Shown: one piece after another, positions 1 to 13,331 of the stretch | How positions within the stretch are numbered: the first letter of the stretch is position 1 | Layout: each line of letters starts with the position of its first letter | DNA from: Hansfordia pulvinata | Lineage: Eukaryota; Ascomycota; Sordariomycetes; Xylariales | Length of the DNA: 64,000 bases | Direction of reading: 5' to 3' | Assembly (NCBI GenBank): GCA_006538405.1 | Contig: BJKQ01000001.1 | Location: forward strand, 3,038,001-3,102,000 | Notes under the pieces: model-generated | What the model was told of the DNA's origin: nothing | Seen by the model: the letters and a program-made list of their open reading frames with translations, nothing else | Database searches by the model: none | Translations under genes and position numbers: made by a program

Positions 1-1835
1 ACGGCCGAGAGGCGGTGGATGACCTGGGCAGCGACAGAGGGAGAGAGGGTGGGAGACCTACAGAGAGGCTGTCGTTCGTCAGCTCGGTGAGATTGGGCCC
101 CCAGCAGCCGCAGAGCTGTCAAGATCGACTATCGCGAACCACCGACGGCTCTAACTAGGCGCATATGGTCTGGGGAGGGAAATGAGGAGGGCGTCGGCGG
201 ACTTGCTGCAGAATGTGTCCAAGAAGCAATGTTTAGCTCGGGTCGGTCCTCGTGGGCCCTCAACTGAATTAATCGTCCGCGTACGAGTACCATTCGCAGT
301 TGTATGTATCTTGGTGCTTGCCCCTACGAGTAGTGCCGCTGGGTCTTTGGGTCCCGTTCGGGTGAGGGGGAGTACGAAGCCGATTATGATCTGGCGTACG
401 GGTACTCGTAGACAAGGTACTTCATGTATCTAGATAGCGAGGAAGAGGAGGGGAGAAAGGTCAAGTGCGGGTGGTAGATACCTCTAGCAAAACGGGTCCT
501 CGAGGTACTCATGGAGAGACGGTGGTGAGTGGTACTCGTACGGATACAAGATACCGTAGGTAAGGTAGGCAGGTAGGAGGAGGTAGGTAAGGTACTGTGA
601 GTGGCAGATGGCTGATTCGCCAAAAGCCCCACTGTGGTGAGGCTGCTTGCTTTTCCTCGCTGGCCTCATGGCGGTCCGCTCCGACGGCCACTTGACTATG
701 GCGACATTCGGGAGTAGCCCTCGAGACTAGACACCGCCGCAATTTGCGCGCACTCGTACGCATAGGGAATCATTGCAGAGAACTGCGGCTTTTCTTTTGG
801 GCTTGCCGGTCCCTCTCATATCAGAATGCGGCGAGGGCGCCTCCCAGGTCATTAAACCGCATATTGCACTTGGACCCATTCCGAACAGCTTCACGCTAGG
901 TGCCTCTTTCTCCAGATCATGATACGAGTAGTGCGGCCAGCACTGAGGTTTGATGACCTTGTGTAAACTACCGGCGCTAGCATGCAGGTAGGAACAAACA
1001 GGCTCTAGCGACATGAGAGCAATCTATTTGGCCTCAAGGCGAGAGGCTTTCTAGAGCGAAATCGAAGTAAATAGCCTGTCTGCAAGGCCAATCCATGCAT
1101 GGCAGCGCGGAGGGGCGCCTGAACCGTCCATGCGAGCAAGCGAGATAAGAATTAGGCAAAGGTCACTGACAAACAAGAAGGCAAGTAGATTCAAGCGAGG
1201 TGGATGTCAAATCAATCGTAGTTGATGTCTCTTCCTATGTGTACAGATGCTGCCCTGGATCCGCGTGCGTCCCGCACACGTTTGGTTATCCGCTGCAGAA
1301 AGCTCGTGTCGCAAGGGATAGGCGGCAGACTGACCGCCGCCTATGCGTGGGTGGTGGTAATCCACCCAGGCTGGTCCCGCTGGACGCGACTGTGTAAAAC
1401 TCCGGTTGCTGAAGTCTGTGCAACGAGTGTAAAGAACCGTATACCGCCAAAAAAGCAAATTCCCCATCCGTCAAGATTTTTGTGATCCTTCCCAACCGTC
1501 ACGCGCCAGTATTCTCCAAACCCCGTGCAATGTCCGTAAGTTGTCAAAGACGCTTCCATGAGGTGTTTCTCGTTATGGTGAGCAAGCAGGCTTCGTAGTG
1601 AAACGAGGGGCCCAGGCTCGAAAAATCAATCCGCAGTTGGGTGTCCAAGCCCAGTCTAAATGAATGCCAGCCTTCCTGGTGTGTGCGGTCGTCGTGAGAC
1701 ATGTTCCGCTGCTGAGAAAAATAAACCCTAATTGATGACAGCTCTGTGCGAGGAGAGCAGGTGTGTCATGTGAAGAAATCGTCATATCGTGAAAGGCGTT
1801 AAACGATGCATGATGAGCTTGCAGGTTGGGTTGAT
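1..1835. other. 3' flank of the Msn2-like gene, no gene recognised
   Basis: No coding region here resembles a protein family, and the open frames are short and compositionally random. The stretch holds five exact copies of the dispersed octamer TACGAGTA or its complement, starting at 282, 325, 403, 533 and 923. The end nearest 1836 should carry the 3' untranslated region of the minus-strand Msn2-like gene. Confidence 0.6.
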
Positions 1836-4013
1836 TTAGTCCGTCCGCTTGCGCTTGTTGCCGCCGTCGCTGGCAGAGTCATCCGAGAAGTCGCTGCCAC
1901 TGCCCGAGACATCGGCGGCGACCTGGAAGAGGACCTTGCCGTAGTTGTGGAAGTCCTGGTCGGGACCGGGACCCATCATGTCGAGGGCCTCCTCGCTGCC
2001 ATCGATGAGGTTCATGACGATGGCGCCACTGCCGTGGGTGCGGGCATGCTGAGCGAGGTTATCACTGCGGGAGAACTTCTTGCCGCAGTCTCTGCACTCA
2101 AAGGGCTTGTCGCCAGTGTGGAGAGACCGGTAGTGGCGCTTGAGGTGTTCCTGGCGGCGGAAGCGGCGGTTGCACAGCTCACAGACGAACGTCTTGGTAG
2201 GGTCCTCAGTCAGAGACTGCTTGCGGCCGCGGCGGTTGGGCGGGTTGGCGACGGAGCCAGCCGGGGTGGTGGGATCGGCGCCGGCGGCATCCTCCTTGTC
2301 CTCAGCAGAAGACTCAGACTGGCCAGCGGGCCTGTCCTCAGCCTGGTGAGACTCGGAGTCGGTGGCAAGGTTCATGGCGGGCTCAGCCTCCTGGGACTTC
2401 TTGAGCTTCTTGCTGGGGTGCGAGTCGACGGAGGACTCGAGGACGGGGACCCCAGTGACGGAGCACGAGGTGGTGTCGAAGGAGAGATCACCACCGTCAG
2501 AGAGGAAGGAGTCGTGGCCAAGAGAGAGGGTGGTGGAGCAGGTGGCAGAGCGAGAGCGAGTGCCGTCAAGGGCTGGCTGCTGCTCACCACCCAGGTTGAC
2601 GAGGCCGTTCAGGAAGTCGTCCTCGGACTCAAAGTCGGAAAGCTCCTCGAAGCTGCCCAGGCCGTGGGACAGCTCGGGGTGGGGGACAAAGTCAAACGAG
2701 CCCGAGAGGATGGGCTGCTTGGCAGGCGACTCGCCCTGGAAGTCGTCGAGGGCGACGGGGACGACGCAGTCTGAGGACAGGGAGGCACTGGGGGAGGCGC
2801 CGACGGTAAGGTTGCGAGGGTCGCAGAAGTCAATGGGCTGGTCGGCGCTGGGGCACTGCGAAGGGGAGGGGGACAGGGACGGGCACGAGGTAGCAGACAG
2901 GATGTCGCTGGAGATGCTGGAGTTGAGAGGGATGGCGGCGTGCTCGGGAGCAGGGGCGTGAGCCGGAGCCTGGACTTGAGCGTGGTGCTGAGATTGCAGG
3001 TAGACTGAAGGGGAGGCAGAAGTTAGCTGGTGGTGAACCCCTTTACGGTGTGATTGCCGGCTAAGCGCAATGGGAGGGTGAGGTCTGGTGCATGCATGGG
3101 TCGATGGCTGGGGTGGATGGGGACTGCTGGCAGCACTGGGCAGTCGGGGGTGGCCGCCCCGCTCAGTGCAATTGCAGCCAGGCGGGCGGGCCGGGAGGTC
3201 CCCGTTTGGGGCTGGGGGGGCATTTGGAGCGGCGAATTAACTGCGCTCCACCCTGCCGCCTCGCCTCGATTAGGTCGGCAGCGCCATGCATGAGAGCCAG
3301 ACGAAGAAGCAAACTGCAGATGCGGCCCCAATGCAGCCTGCTGCTTGTGTGGTCTTTTGGATGCTGGCTTGAATGCTTCACTCGAAGGACAGAGCCTGCG
3401 CATGCGTGTTTACAGGAAAAAGGAAAAAGGGCGTGTTGCTCCACTTACCAGGCGTCAGAGGAGGGGAGCCGCTGTTGGACCAGTCCAGCCCGCCCAGCTT
3501 CTCCTTGACCATCTCGGGCTCGATCTTGACGCTCTCGGAGCCGTCGAGGCCGGAGAACATGGGGTTGAGGGGCGTGGCGAGGACCTCGTTGCAGCTGTTG
3601 TCCGGACTGCCCATGGAGCTGCCCGACGTCGACAGCGGCGGCGTCGCCGGGTAGAAGAAGCCGTCGCTGTCGCTGAAGTCGGTGTCGAGCATCAGCTTGG
3701 GCTGGGCGTGGGCCATCATGGCCCCGCGGTGCGTCGCTTGCGGCGAGGCCACGGGGGTCATGGTGTTGTGCATGGGGGCGGCGAAGACCTTGGCGGGCGC
3801 GGCCTGGTGTTGTTGCGAGCTCGAGGAGCTGGGTCTGGAGTAGATGGGCGTCGAGGGCAGCGTGGGTACCACGGGGAACATGTGAGGCTGTACCGTCTGA
3901 AGAGCGGGCATCTGGTTGAAGTGACCGTGTTGCCTGTGCTCGGCGGCGTGGTCTGGGGCGTAGTAGAAGAAGGGGGCAGGTCCCATCTGGGAAGCCATCA
4001 TGTTGGGATCCAT
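1836..4013 (-). CDS. msn2: Msn2/Seb1-type C2H2 zinc-finger stress transcription factor
   Basis: Predicted nuclear activator of general stress genes through STRE (AGGGG) sites, by homology to yeast Msn2/Msn4 and fungal Seb1. Two exons: 4013-3449 and 3004-1836. The intron (3448-3005) starts GTAAGT and ends CAG, and the phase-1 join gives PPLTP followed by VYLQSQ. The product is 577 aa. Two tandem C2H2 fingers lie at about residues 463-512 (Cys463, Cys466, His479, His484; Cys492, Cys495, His508, His512). The linker [10 protein letters not shown] and the stretch [14 protein letters not shown] are typical of this family. The rest is low-complexity Ser/Pro/Gln/acidic sequence, as expected of activation regions. 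The protein starts MDPNMMASQ and ends in a basic KRKR tail. It is the only minus-strand gene in the window, and its upstream side faces the gene desert. The family is certain; the exact start is likely. Confidence 0.93.
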
Positions 4014-7000
4014 GGCTGGCGAGGGCGGGGGGGTTTCTCGTCGTCACAGACGCTGGTCTTGTGTTGTTGATGCTGTCAAAGAGGATGTGCTGACAGGCAA
4101 GGCAGAGGCGCGGTCGAGTTAACGATTACAGTTATTGCACGGGTAGTTATACACTGTTGGTTGCAATGGTGGGCGTGTGGCCTAGAGATGGTGGGCGTTC
4201 GGTTCCGATGTTGCAAGGAATGGACGGGAGTCTTTCTGAACCGAGAGACAAACTATCACGAGGCTCGAGTGACGTTTTGTTGTTGTACAATAGACCAGGA
4301 GTTGTCCAAGGCGTGGTGTTGTGGAAGCAAGCGGACCGGCGAGGGGATCCAAGTCTTGTTATACCAAATGAAGGGCAGGATGTTCGAGAGACCGAATTGT
4401 TCCAAAGAGAGTGGTCGAGTCTGAAAAGAAACGGGAACCGGACGAGTTATGAAGTAAAAGAGAAGGCACTCCAACAGTCAGTCGTCGATCTCAAAGCAAG
4501 CTGAGCAATTGAACAGTGAGCGAAGGGGTCTCGAGGGGACCGTGGAGGGTGAAGTATATACCTTAAGTACAGGCATGCCATGGCGTATACCCGGTGGAGG
4601 TTGATCAAGCTCCAGTCGCTGGCCTGCCCGGCCGGGACGCGAGATACGTACCCCGGGGCGGGCCCAGCGGCGGGTACGTACCCTGGGCCAGGTACGCCGG
4701 TACGCCGGTACGGAGGTACGCGGCTAGCGACGAGCGACCTACCGACATGGACCTGAAGCGATCAGAGAACCCCGTCGATAGGCACTGGGCCGGCCGGTGG
4801 GTGGAATGGACCCAGCGGGCACCCACCCAGCCCACGTCTGTCTCAGTTGGGTAAAGCTGACAAGGGCCTAGCGATGGACCATGTAGGAACAAGACGCGGC
4901 CGAGACGGCGTATCCAGACTGACCCCCCACCCCCCTGTCCGCCAGTCTGGTGTGGTGTGTGTGCGTGTGTGTGTGTGTGGTGTGTCTGGGGCAGGGCGGT
5001 GCGAAGAGTCGACACGAGTACGTTCATCGGATGAGTGGTTCGGGCTGGAGACCTACGAGTATGGGCGCAGCCACCCACCGAGCAGACGCCCACGGGCGCT
5101 TCTAAAAGGGCCTGGTGGGTTGGGTCCCGACGAACGGACCACCCACGCCTGTTAGCCTGGGAGATACTCGTAGCCCGATAGATAGATGGATATCCATTGG
5201 ATCTGGGTACCGGCTTCCCAGACCTATCATCTGCGGACGCTGTCGTACCTGAGCCGGTCGCGCAGCTCGGAAGGCGGTACCCTCACTGACTAGGTACTTA
5301 GGTACCGTAGCAAGCCTCCAGCTCCAACACACTGGACTGCGGTCCAGCGCTCGCTGCGGTGTGAGCGGGCCCCCGACCTGCTGTGATCCCTGTCCGTCTG
5401 AGAGGTGCAGCCCGGTCGGGGGCTCGTGTACGAGTACGGCAGTACACACGCACACACGCCCATCCGTCCAGTCCACCTCACCGTGCTCACGTCTCCATCG
5501 ACGGGTACTCCGTGCTCACGACCTAACCAGCATGAATCCACCCGCCCTCCCCAGGCCAGCCAATCCACGCCCCCATACGATGCGCCCACCCACTGTGCAC
5601 TACGAGACGCGACGGGGAGGGACTTGTGAGAGGCGAGTTCTGGAGCACCGGCGCCTTGGACTTGGCTGCCCGTGGAGTCGACTTGAGGCGAAGCAAAGCA
5701 AACCTGCCATGCACCCACGCACATTAGTTGCGGATGGTTACCTCGACGCAAGATGCACCACCCATTGAGACGACGCGACGCTCACGTACGAGTACTTGGC
5801 CTACGAGCACTCATACCCACGCACCCGCTCCACTATCCATCGCCCCAAGTTATGTATCCTATCGACCAACGGACATGACGAAGAAGAGGCCAACCGTGCC
5901 AACTCGGACACAAGCACAAGAGGGCGTGTCTGCTAGCCGCAACTCGCCCAGCCCACTTGGCTCAGTGTTAGTGCTGCGCAGACACGGGCCCCACGGGCTC
6001 CAGGGCGCCTTCTTGCCTCTTACAGGCCGTCGGGTTTTTGTCATGAGAGACCTCGAGAGCCACGGGGGCCCCTAGCGCCGGGGCGTTACGTCGACGCTGG
6101 AGTCCTCCCTTCCCATCGATGCGTGGCCTTGGTGGCCGCCACCCACCAGTTATCGAGCGGAGGCCGGCGCCAGCAGTCAGCAGGCAGCGGCCCGCCCAGC
6201 TCGCTTCGCTCATGACTTGTACTCTCCCCAGCTGGCTGGCTCCGTTGCGTAATTCAGGATGAACAAGGGTGCGTCTATGCCTTATCCAGAGCTGCCAAGG
6301 AGCGCGATGCTGACACCTCGGCATCCTGGAAGTTCATGCCATTTGTTATGCGTACACCCACGAGCCTTTAAAACAGGCAAGCATACCTTAGGTAGGTACG
6401 AAGAACACACAGGCACAGACGCAGGCACAGGCATATCTGTACGTATTGGGGGGTTTCCACCTACATTACCGGGGAGGGGCCACCCGACGGGGATAATTAT
6501 TACTTGTACCCGGATTCAATGGTGTGCCCAGCATAAGCGAGTGCGTCAGGTACCCGCACTTGTGCACTCGATGGATGTCCAGCTCGATCGAGGGTGCGGT
6601 TATTCCGACCCCCAAGTGACGACGGCAAATAGGCAGCGCAGTTGCTTCCTGCTGCTAAGCACCGAGCAGGCATGAATGGTTGATCGAGCCAGGAACGGAT
6701 CGTGACCTGAACCTCGCATCGCACCAGGCAGAGGTCGCCCGCCCGCGCCACTCCCAAGAAGCTGAGAGCCGGGCATCTCCCAGCTACGCGGTGCAGGAAG
6801 GACCCGGCGCGCGCCCAACAAGGAACCCGGCCTCAAGGCCCCATCAACAGGCACACGCATCATCGCTCATCCCGCCCCCGCGCATCCTCGGGGGGGCGCA
6901 GGCAGTCCAGGCATGGACGAGGGACTCGAAGTCCAGTGCCAACGGCCAGGTACCTACACCGTGAAGCAACCAAGACCAGCCCTCGCGTGTACGGATACCT

Positions 7001-9958
7001 GGCTGGCACTGGAGGCCTTGCAGTGGGTGGAACACGCAGCTCAGGGCTGCAGCCCAGCCCAGGGACCTAGACATCTTGCCAGGTTCCGGCGCATGCACGA
7101 AGCCCTGGAGACAGCCCGCCGCAGGCGCCCCGTCCGCCTGGCTCGGAGGCTTGCCCTGAGGTCGCCGACCGCGCAGGTAGCGCGTCAAGTACCCGCCCTT
7201 CCGGCTCCGAGTCTCCGGGAACGCGCCCACGTGCGGGCCTCGGTGCCTTCGGTGCGGTACTCCATACATCAGCCGTGGTGGTGAGATACGGCCGACGCGG
7301 GGGTCAGGTACCCCAGCAAGAGACACATGTGCAGCATGTGCCGCCCTCCCTCTGTGCTCCAACACAAAGCCCGCATCCAAGCACAGCCCTGGCACAGGCA
7401 CGCACGCACGCACGCGCGCACACACCCGCACACACACCGGACATCAATACACACCAGTCTGGCATCCATTGGATGCATCCGCGTAGGCAGGCCGGGAACC
7501 TGCTAATGCACCTAGCATAAGACGTGCCAGGAACGGCGCTAGCAGCAGGCGAATTGGAGGCGCGCAAGCACAACTCGCAGCTGTGATAGGGCCAGGGCGC
7601 GTCCGCGTCTACTATCCAATGTACCTTGGGTACGTGCCCAGTACTCGTACTGGACTCCAGTACGCGACGTGCATGACTGGGCGTGGCCCCGGTGCCATCA
7701 GCGCCGGAGGAACCATTTGCACAATTCCTTCCTCCTCTCCTCTCCAAAGGATTGGATTGGAGCATAAGCCGCCGCGCCCGCCAAAGCGCCGGCGCTTTCA
7801 TCCAGCCAGTGCAGTCGAGCGGTTCCTCCTTACACAAAATCCTCCACGCCGACTGGTCCGCCCATCACCCGTCATCCGTCACCCGTCACCCGTCACCCGA
7901 CCCCCCTGCCAGCTTGGGCCGGCGCCGGCGCTCTCACGGAGCGTTCATGTGACTTCGAGGTCGCCAGCGTCGCAGCGGCAGTGGCAGCCAGTCGAGATGC
8001 GCATGCGACGAGTCTCAAGTGGACATGTGCGTGGGCTGGCTGCAATGCGAGGCACCAAGGGAAAAAGCGGCGGCCAAAAGAAAACAACAGGGCACTGGCA
8101 CTGGAGGGCGAGCGGAGGGTCGCGTGGTGCGCCCCGCCGATCACATACTCGTACGTCGCCTGTCCTCACCTTGAAACCAGCCGAGGGCGCGTCGGCTACG
8201 CGCCAGGGCGAGACTTGCAGGAGGGAAAGCAGGTAAGCAAGCAAGAAAGCAGCGCCGGCGAGCGGGGGGCCAGGCAGGCAGGCAAAGCAGGCGAGACAGA
8301 CATGAAGGTCTCTGATCACAGGGTAAAAGAAAACCAAAACCCCGCGCGTACGAGGTGAGCGCTTCGTAAGAAGAAAAAAAGGGCCCGCCGACGCGTGCGG
8401 ATACTCCGGGCCCAGCAGGACACAGATAACAAACAGATGGCAAGAAAACACGATCTAAGGGAGAGGTGGGTGGCAAAGCGCGGTCGATCTCGCCTCAAGA
8501 CGCATGCCTTCTCGCCATGCGAACGGACACAGGCGGCCTGGCAGAGGCGGGCGGAGGCGGAGACAGAGGCGGCGGGGAGGGAAACAGCGCCTGTGCGTCG
8601 TCCGAGCCCATCGTCCACAGGCGACTCTGGCCCGCCCCAGGCGTGTGCGCTCGAGCGGTTGTGCTCGCATAAACGCTGGTGCGTGCAGGGCCGGCGTGAC
8701 GGGAGTGCCTGGCATACGCATACGCATAGGCATCAGACATGAGTTGACGAGACGGACGAGACGGACCAGACATGCATATCTTAGGTGCTCGTACCAGACC
8801 TGCTTACATCACAGACGAGATGGGGACATGGAGCCATTGGTGTGTGGTCCCCGTCTGCGAGTGTACGTAACCCCGGCCCGTCATCGTCGCCGGTTCGTCT
8901 GTTGTGTACTCGTACCTGCGCGTGGCGTCGCCGCACGACGCACGATCAGACCAGTCTTATCCATGAGGCCCAACATCCAGCGCGATATTCCATGCAGACA
9001 GGTACGAGTAGGTGTAGGTAGGGACTTGACGTTCGAGTCGGATCTGGCCGTGCGTGTGTGTCCGTACCTGTACCTGTGCGAGATCAATGTCTCGAGCTGA
9101 TGCACTGCTCTGGGTGTTTGCGCATGCGAATGCATGTCGTACAAATCGCGCACACGCCTCGACCGAGCGGACGGCGCGTCCAGTTGACATAGCCAGTCCA
9201 GCCCGGACCGGAGGGGCTTATGCCTGCTTGTGCTGTGCTTATGAATGGAGACGTCGGCCGCGTGATGCCCACCCCAATGCAGCGTCCCCTGGTCTGATCC
9301 ATTCTGATGGACGAACGGACGACGACGACGGCGACGACGACCCTGGAGGCCCCAGCACCTTGATGGGCCGGCCGCCGACCAACAGAGGGTACGGAGCACT
9401 CGCAGTGTGCTCAAGTCTTCGGCCATGGCGCTCGCGTGGCACGCACGCGTGGTTACGACTGGCCGCCGCCAAGCCGCTGCACCGAACGGGGCGAGTCGGC
9501 TCTGGGGTTTGTACTCGTATGGCTCTTTCAAACGAATGTGTGGTTCAATTGTGCATGGGCCCTGATACCTGACCGGGGTTGCACAGGCGGGGCATACGAG
9601 TACATTGAGCGGCTCGACTGGGTGTGTCTGGTGGCGCTGGTGGTGATGGTGGTGGTGGTGCCGCCACCGCGCGGTCGGCTCGAGCCACCCAATTATGCAC
9701 GCTCTCGGTCGCTGTGCGCTTTTATTCGGCGCGCGCTTTCTGTGAGTACATGCACGTAGAGCGGCGGCTTATGCAGAAGATGAGATGATTGTGTCGTCTC
9801 GTCTCGTATCTGATCAAATGCTCTCAACCGCCGCCACCAACGCAAAAGGGACGAGAACTTGTGTACGTACTCACCCTCCTCTAACGACCGTCGGTGGGTT
9901 TCATCCAGCTGTGATCTTCGCCATGCACTTCCCAATACATACCTGGGTACGAACAGAA
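4014..9958. other. Gene desert, part 1 (upstream of Msn2-like gene)
   Basis: I found no protein-coding gene, tRNA or transposon. The stretch directly upstream of 4013 is presumably the Msn2 promoter and 5' leader. Ten exact copies of TACGAGTA/TACTCGTA start at 5054, 5165, 5429, 5787, 7642, 8146, 8907, 9003, 9512 and 9595. A GT-rich tract lies near 4956-4984. Palindromic TAGGTACC-like words appear near 5293-5307 and 6390-6400. Open frames of 100-220 codons exist on both strands, but none shows family motifs or coherent composition. Confidence 0.6.
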
Positions 9959-9980
9959 CCCCCCCCCCCCCCCCCCCCCC
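9959..9980. repeat. Poly(C) tract, 22 bp
   Basis: An uninterrupted run of 22 C, the second longest C/G run in the window after the 23-bp G run at 41029. It lies in the gene desert, outside any supported gene. Confidence 0.95.
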
Positions 9981-12900
9981 TCCCCAAGGCGGCCTGCCAG
10001 CCCTTTCCAGACTGCCTGGCCCGCCCCGGGGGGGTCCTCAGACACGTTCGCCTCCCTCCCGCCCGCGTGGTACCTGCTGCAGGCTCTTTCCTGGCAGAAT
10101 AGGTACGAGAAGGGCTCCAGCTGGAGGTCTCGAACTCCTTGAGGGCCTCAGGCGGCAGACATCTTGCCCACGGCACTGGCTCGCCGGCTCGCCCACCCGA
10201 GACCGCCTAGACAAGTATCTCGGTAGGTGAGGTAGAGAGGCATGTGGGCACTCGGGTACGAGTGTCCTTTCTGTCTCTCGCGGTGCCAGCTTGGTCCAGT
10301 GAGGCGTCATGTTGGCTCTTGACTGATGGTGGACCGGCGTCTTTCCTTCTGCATAAGCCACCGGGACCACCACACTGCTGACGACGACGACGACGATGAC
10401 ACCACTACCTGACACCGGGTGCAGAGACCACAACCGTGGTCACAACTCGCAAAGTACTCGTACCCGCCGGCTTCCGCCCGAGGGGCTCGGGAGGGACACA
10501 AGCCGACAGCGGGCATACAGGTACATGATATCATATCTACGAGAACTGGTATTTTGGTAGGTCTTGAAGTATGTACACCGTGGGTGCTGATGGTCGGTCG
10601 ACGTATGCTGTTAGCACATGCCCAGTGAAGGTGAAAAGACTCCAAGTTGGTTCCCTCTTGAGTCTGTGCTAGGCGAGGCGTCAAAACTCTGTGTTTTCTT
10701 TTTCCCCTCCTCTGTCCCTTTTTAGTTTTCCTTTTCTGCCCTTTCGGTTTTCGCACTTGGCTGGCTGGGCTGCGTCGGGACGCCTCCGGTGCCACACGCG
10801 CACACCCACACACCACGTTTGCCTACCTAGTGTCTACGTACTCGTAGCTTATAATAAATTCTCCTAGTCTGGACGGGTCTGATACAGAAAACGAAGAAGA
10901 ACACCGATCTGGATACCCGGACGGAGACAAGGGCCCCAACTCGTGCGACCAGGCCAGGGCACCGAGGGCTTCGAAGGCGGTGATTGGGCCACCGCGGGGA
11001 GGGGCAGGGCGGCCGCCACCGCAGGCCAACTCGATCGTGGGTGAACCCAAGCTGCCTGCGCGGCCGCTACGAGACGAGATGCGTGGGCGCGGCAGGGGAT
11101 AGATATCGCCACCAAACCAGCCCGGAAGGCCGTCCCGCGCTCCAGCAAGTTGACTGGCTGCTCGTACGGGCTACGCGTACGCAGAGAGAGAAGCAAGAGG
11201 TAGTACAGTACTCGTACGCGTACGTACCTGTACCACCCCCGGCCAGCACACGGCTGGTTAGTTGGAACCCTTGGCTGGCATGGCATGGCATGGCGTAGCG
11301 TGGCTGGCTGGCACGGCTGGCTTGCTGGGTGGCGAACCCCTGGCTTGGATTGACGGAGGAGAGCGGCATATGCTGGGGCGGCGGCGGTGGGCTTGGGCTC
11401 CAGCAACGGCGCTGAAGATTCGCAACGCCGGCTCGCGGGACCCTAATGGCCGAAAAGCAAAAAAGCTCATCACCAGAGGCCCGGCGTGCTGGCCACTAAT
11501 CACCAAAGTTGCACTCGTACGAGCAATGATGCGTGCGGCCATTCGCCACTCGGGTCGAGGCAGGGCGGTTCCGCGGCAGAGGTTGCTGCGAAGACCCCGG
11601 GCGCGTTAGCGGCCAAGAGCTGTGCCACTGGCGGGATTGGTACTCGTACTCTCGTGGTAGTGAAGGCAGGTTGATTAGGTGTGTCCTGTAGATTGGACCT
11701 GTAGAGCTACGCGGACGAGGACTCGCACTACGCGCAAGTAGTACTCGCAATGGTGGCCGCCGCAATTCAACCACCGACAGCAATTCCCGCGCCCCCAAAC
11801 GGCGCTGCCCGCCCGACAGCTTTGCTTTTGGTGTTTCCTTCTTCCTTCCCGCGGCGGGAGCTGCCTAGCCTTTCATTGGCGCCGTCGCCGTTGAAGGCCC
11901 GTCCCTGTGCTGGAGCTCGCCCGCCTGGCCGAGACGAAAAAGAAAGCAGGCAGGCGGGCAGAGCTATCCGGGCCAGAGCCAGCCATGCCCCAAGAGTGAA
12001 AGCCCTCCTCCCCGAGGGGGCCCACGGGCCACACGAGCTTTTGTCGGGGCGGAGGCCAGACGGAGTTGGGAAGAGCGAGGGCGGGAACCGCAAGGAAAGA
12101 AAAGAAAAGAGAAGAAAAATTTCTTCACTTTAGCACGCTTGGTGAGAGCCATCTCCGGATTTGCATTGACAACGGGGAAGTCGGCGAGCAGCGCAGGCGA
12201 CGGCGTGGAGATGCTCGCCTACGAGTACTCCGTACCTAACGTACTCCGCAGCCCGTGTAAGTAGCAGGTAAGCACGGAGAGAGTTCGCATGCGGCCGGGT
12301 CTCTCTGCTCTGGCGCTTGCTCGCCCGCGCCCACACTGTACGCTGCGGGCCTTTTGCACATGGCTCCCGACGGCGACGGCGTTCTCTGATGAGGAACGGC
12401 CGGGCCATGGTCCTACGGATAGCACAGTTAGAGTTCGTCTTGGGACCAGGGAACGTCCGTGCTTCTTGTCCGCGGTGGACAGTGCGTCAGGGCCAGCACT
12501 CAGAGAGGCGGGCGGTGGGAGCCGCTATCTTGTCATCGCCGATCGAGTTGTGCAACGCCGATTGATGCTGGTAGAGGGTCAGACACGGCCCTGATATGCA
12601 CGAGAGATCTCCACCCGTAAACCAGACATGGCCCTGGTCCAGTCCAGTGGTGTTGTGCCTCGGGCGGGAGTTGTGCTCGTATCGAACGCAGCCCATGCTG
12701 GCTGACGACACCCGGTCAGACTGGAGCCAGGTGCACTTGGTCGTACCACAGTACGGCCGTGGTTCTCCCAGGTTCAATCCAGCACAAGATGGGATATGCA
12801 CGGCCTGGTCTAAGCGCGCTAGGACAGTGTTCCTGCACAAGCGTGTATGCGGCATTTAGCACTGCATTAGTCGGTCCCAGGGCGCGCCTGGCATTGGCCG

Positions 12901-13317
12901 ACGCGGTTGTGCACTGCATTAGACCGCGATGCAAGGTACGCGTCTTTGGGGGGCGAGTCTGCTGCAGATTCAATCCAGGGGTCCGTGTCTGTGATTGGCC
13001 CGCATGTGTTGCTCACGACCGTCCGGTATGTGCCTCGTCTCTTCTTAACTGCATCATAGACTCCACCTAGGGCAGCATCGCTATTGGGCTTATGTATCTA
13101 TACAGTACATTATGCACGTACATGTAGATACCCTTACCTCCTGCATCCAGTGGTCTAATCGTCATGCTGCACTGTCACGTCTGCTGGGACCCCGTCATCG
13201 GGCAGTCAACCGGGCGGCAGGTTGCATTCTCGGGGTACGAATGCAGCTGGTAGAATGTTCTCGCATTAGGCAGACGGCCGACTGCCTGGGTGCTCGGGCT
13301 GGCACCTTGCGAGTGCC

Positions 13318-13331
13318 TACGAGTACTCGTA
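13318..13331. promoter_or_regulatory. Perfect 14-bp palindrome of two overlapping TACGAGTA motifs
   Basis: TACGAGTACTCGTA is its own reverse complement. It arises from TACGAGTA (13318) and TACTCGTA (13324) sharing two bases. The form would suit a dimeric DNA-binding protein, but no protein is known to me that binds it; the regulatory label is inference. Confidence 0.4.

Noticed and set aside
1806..2774. 322-codon plus-strand frame
   Set aside because: Antisense shadow of the Msn2-like gene, whose minus-strand product has clear zinc fingers.
12700..12990. tRNA-like B-box word GGTTCAATCC
   Set aside because: No matching A box and no cloverleaf could be formed. I found no tRNA gene in the window by eye.
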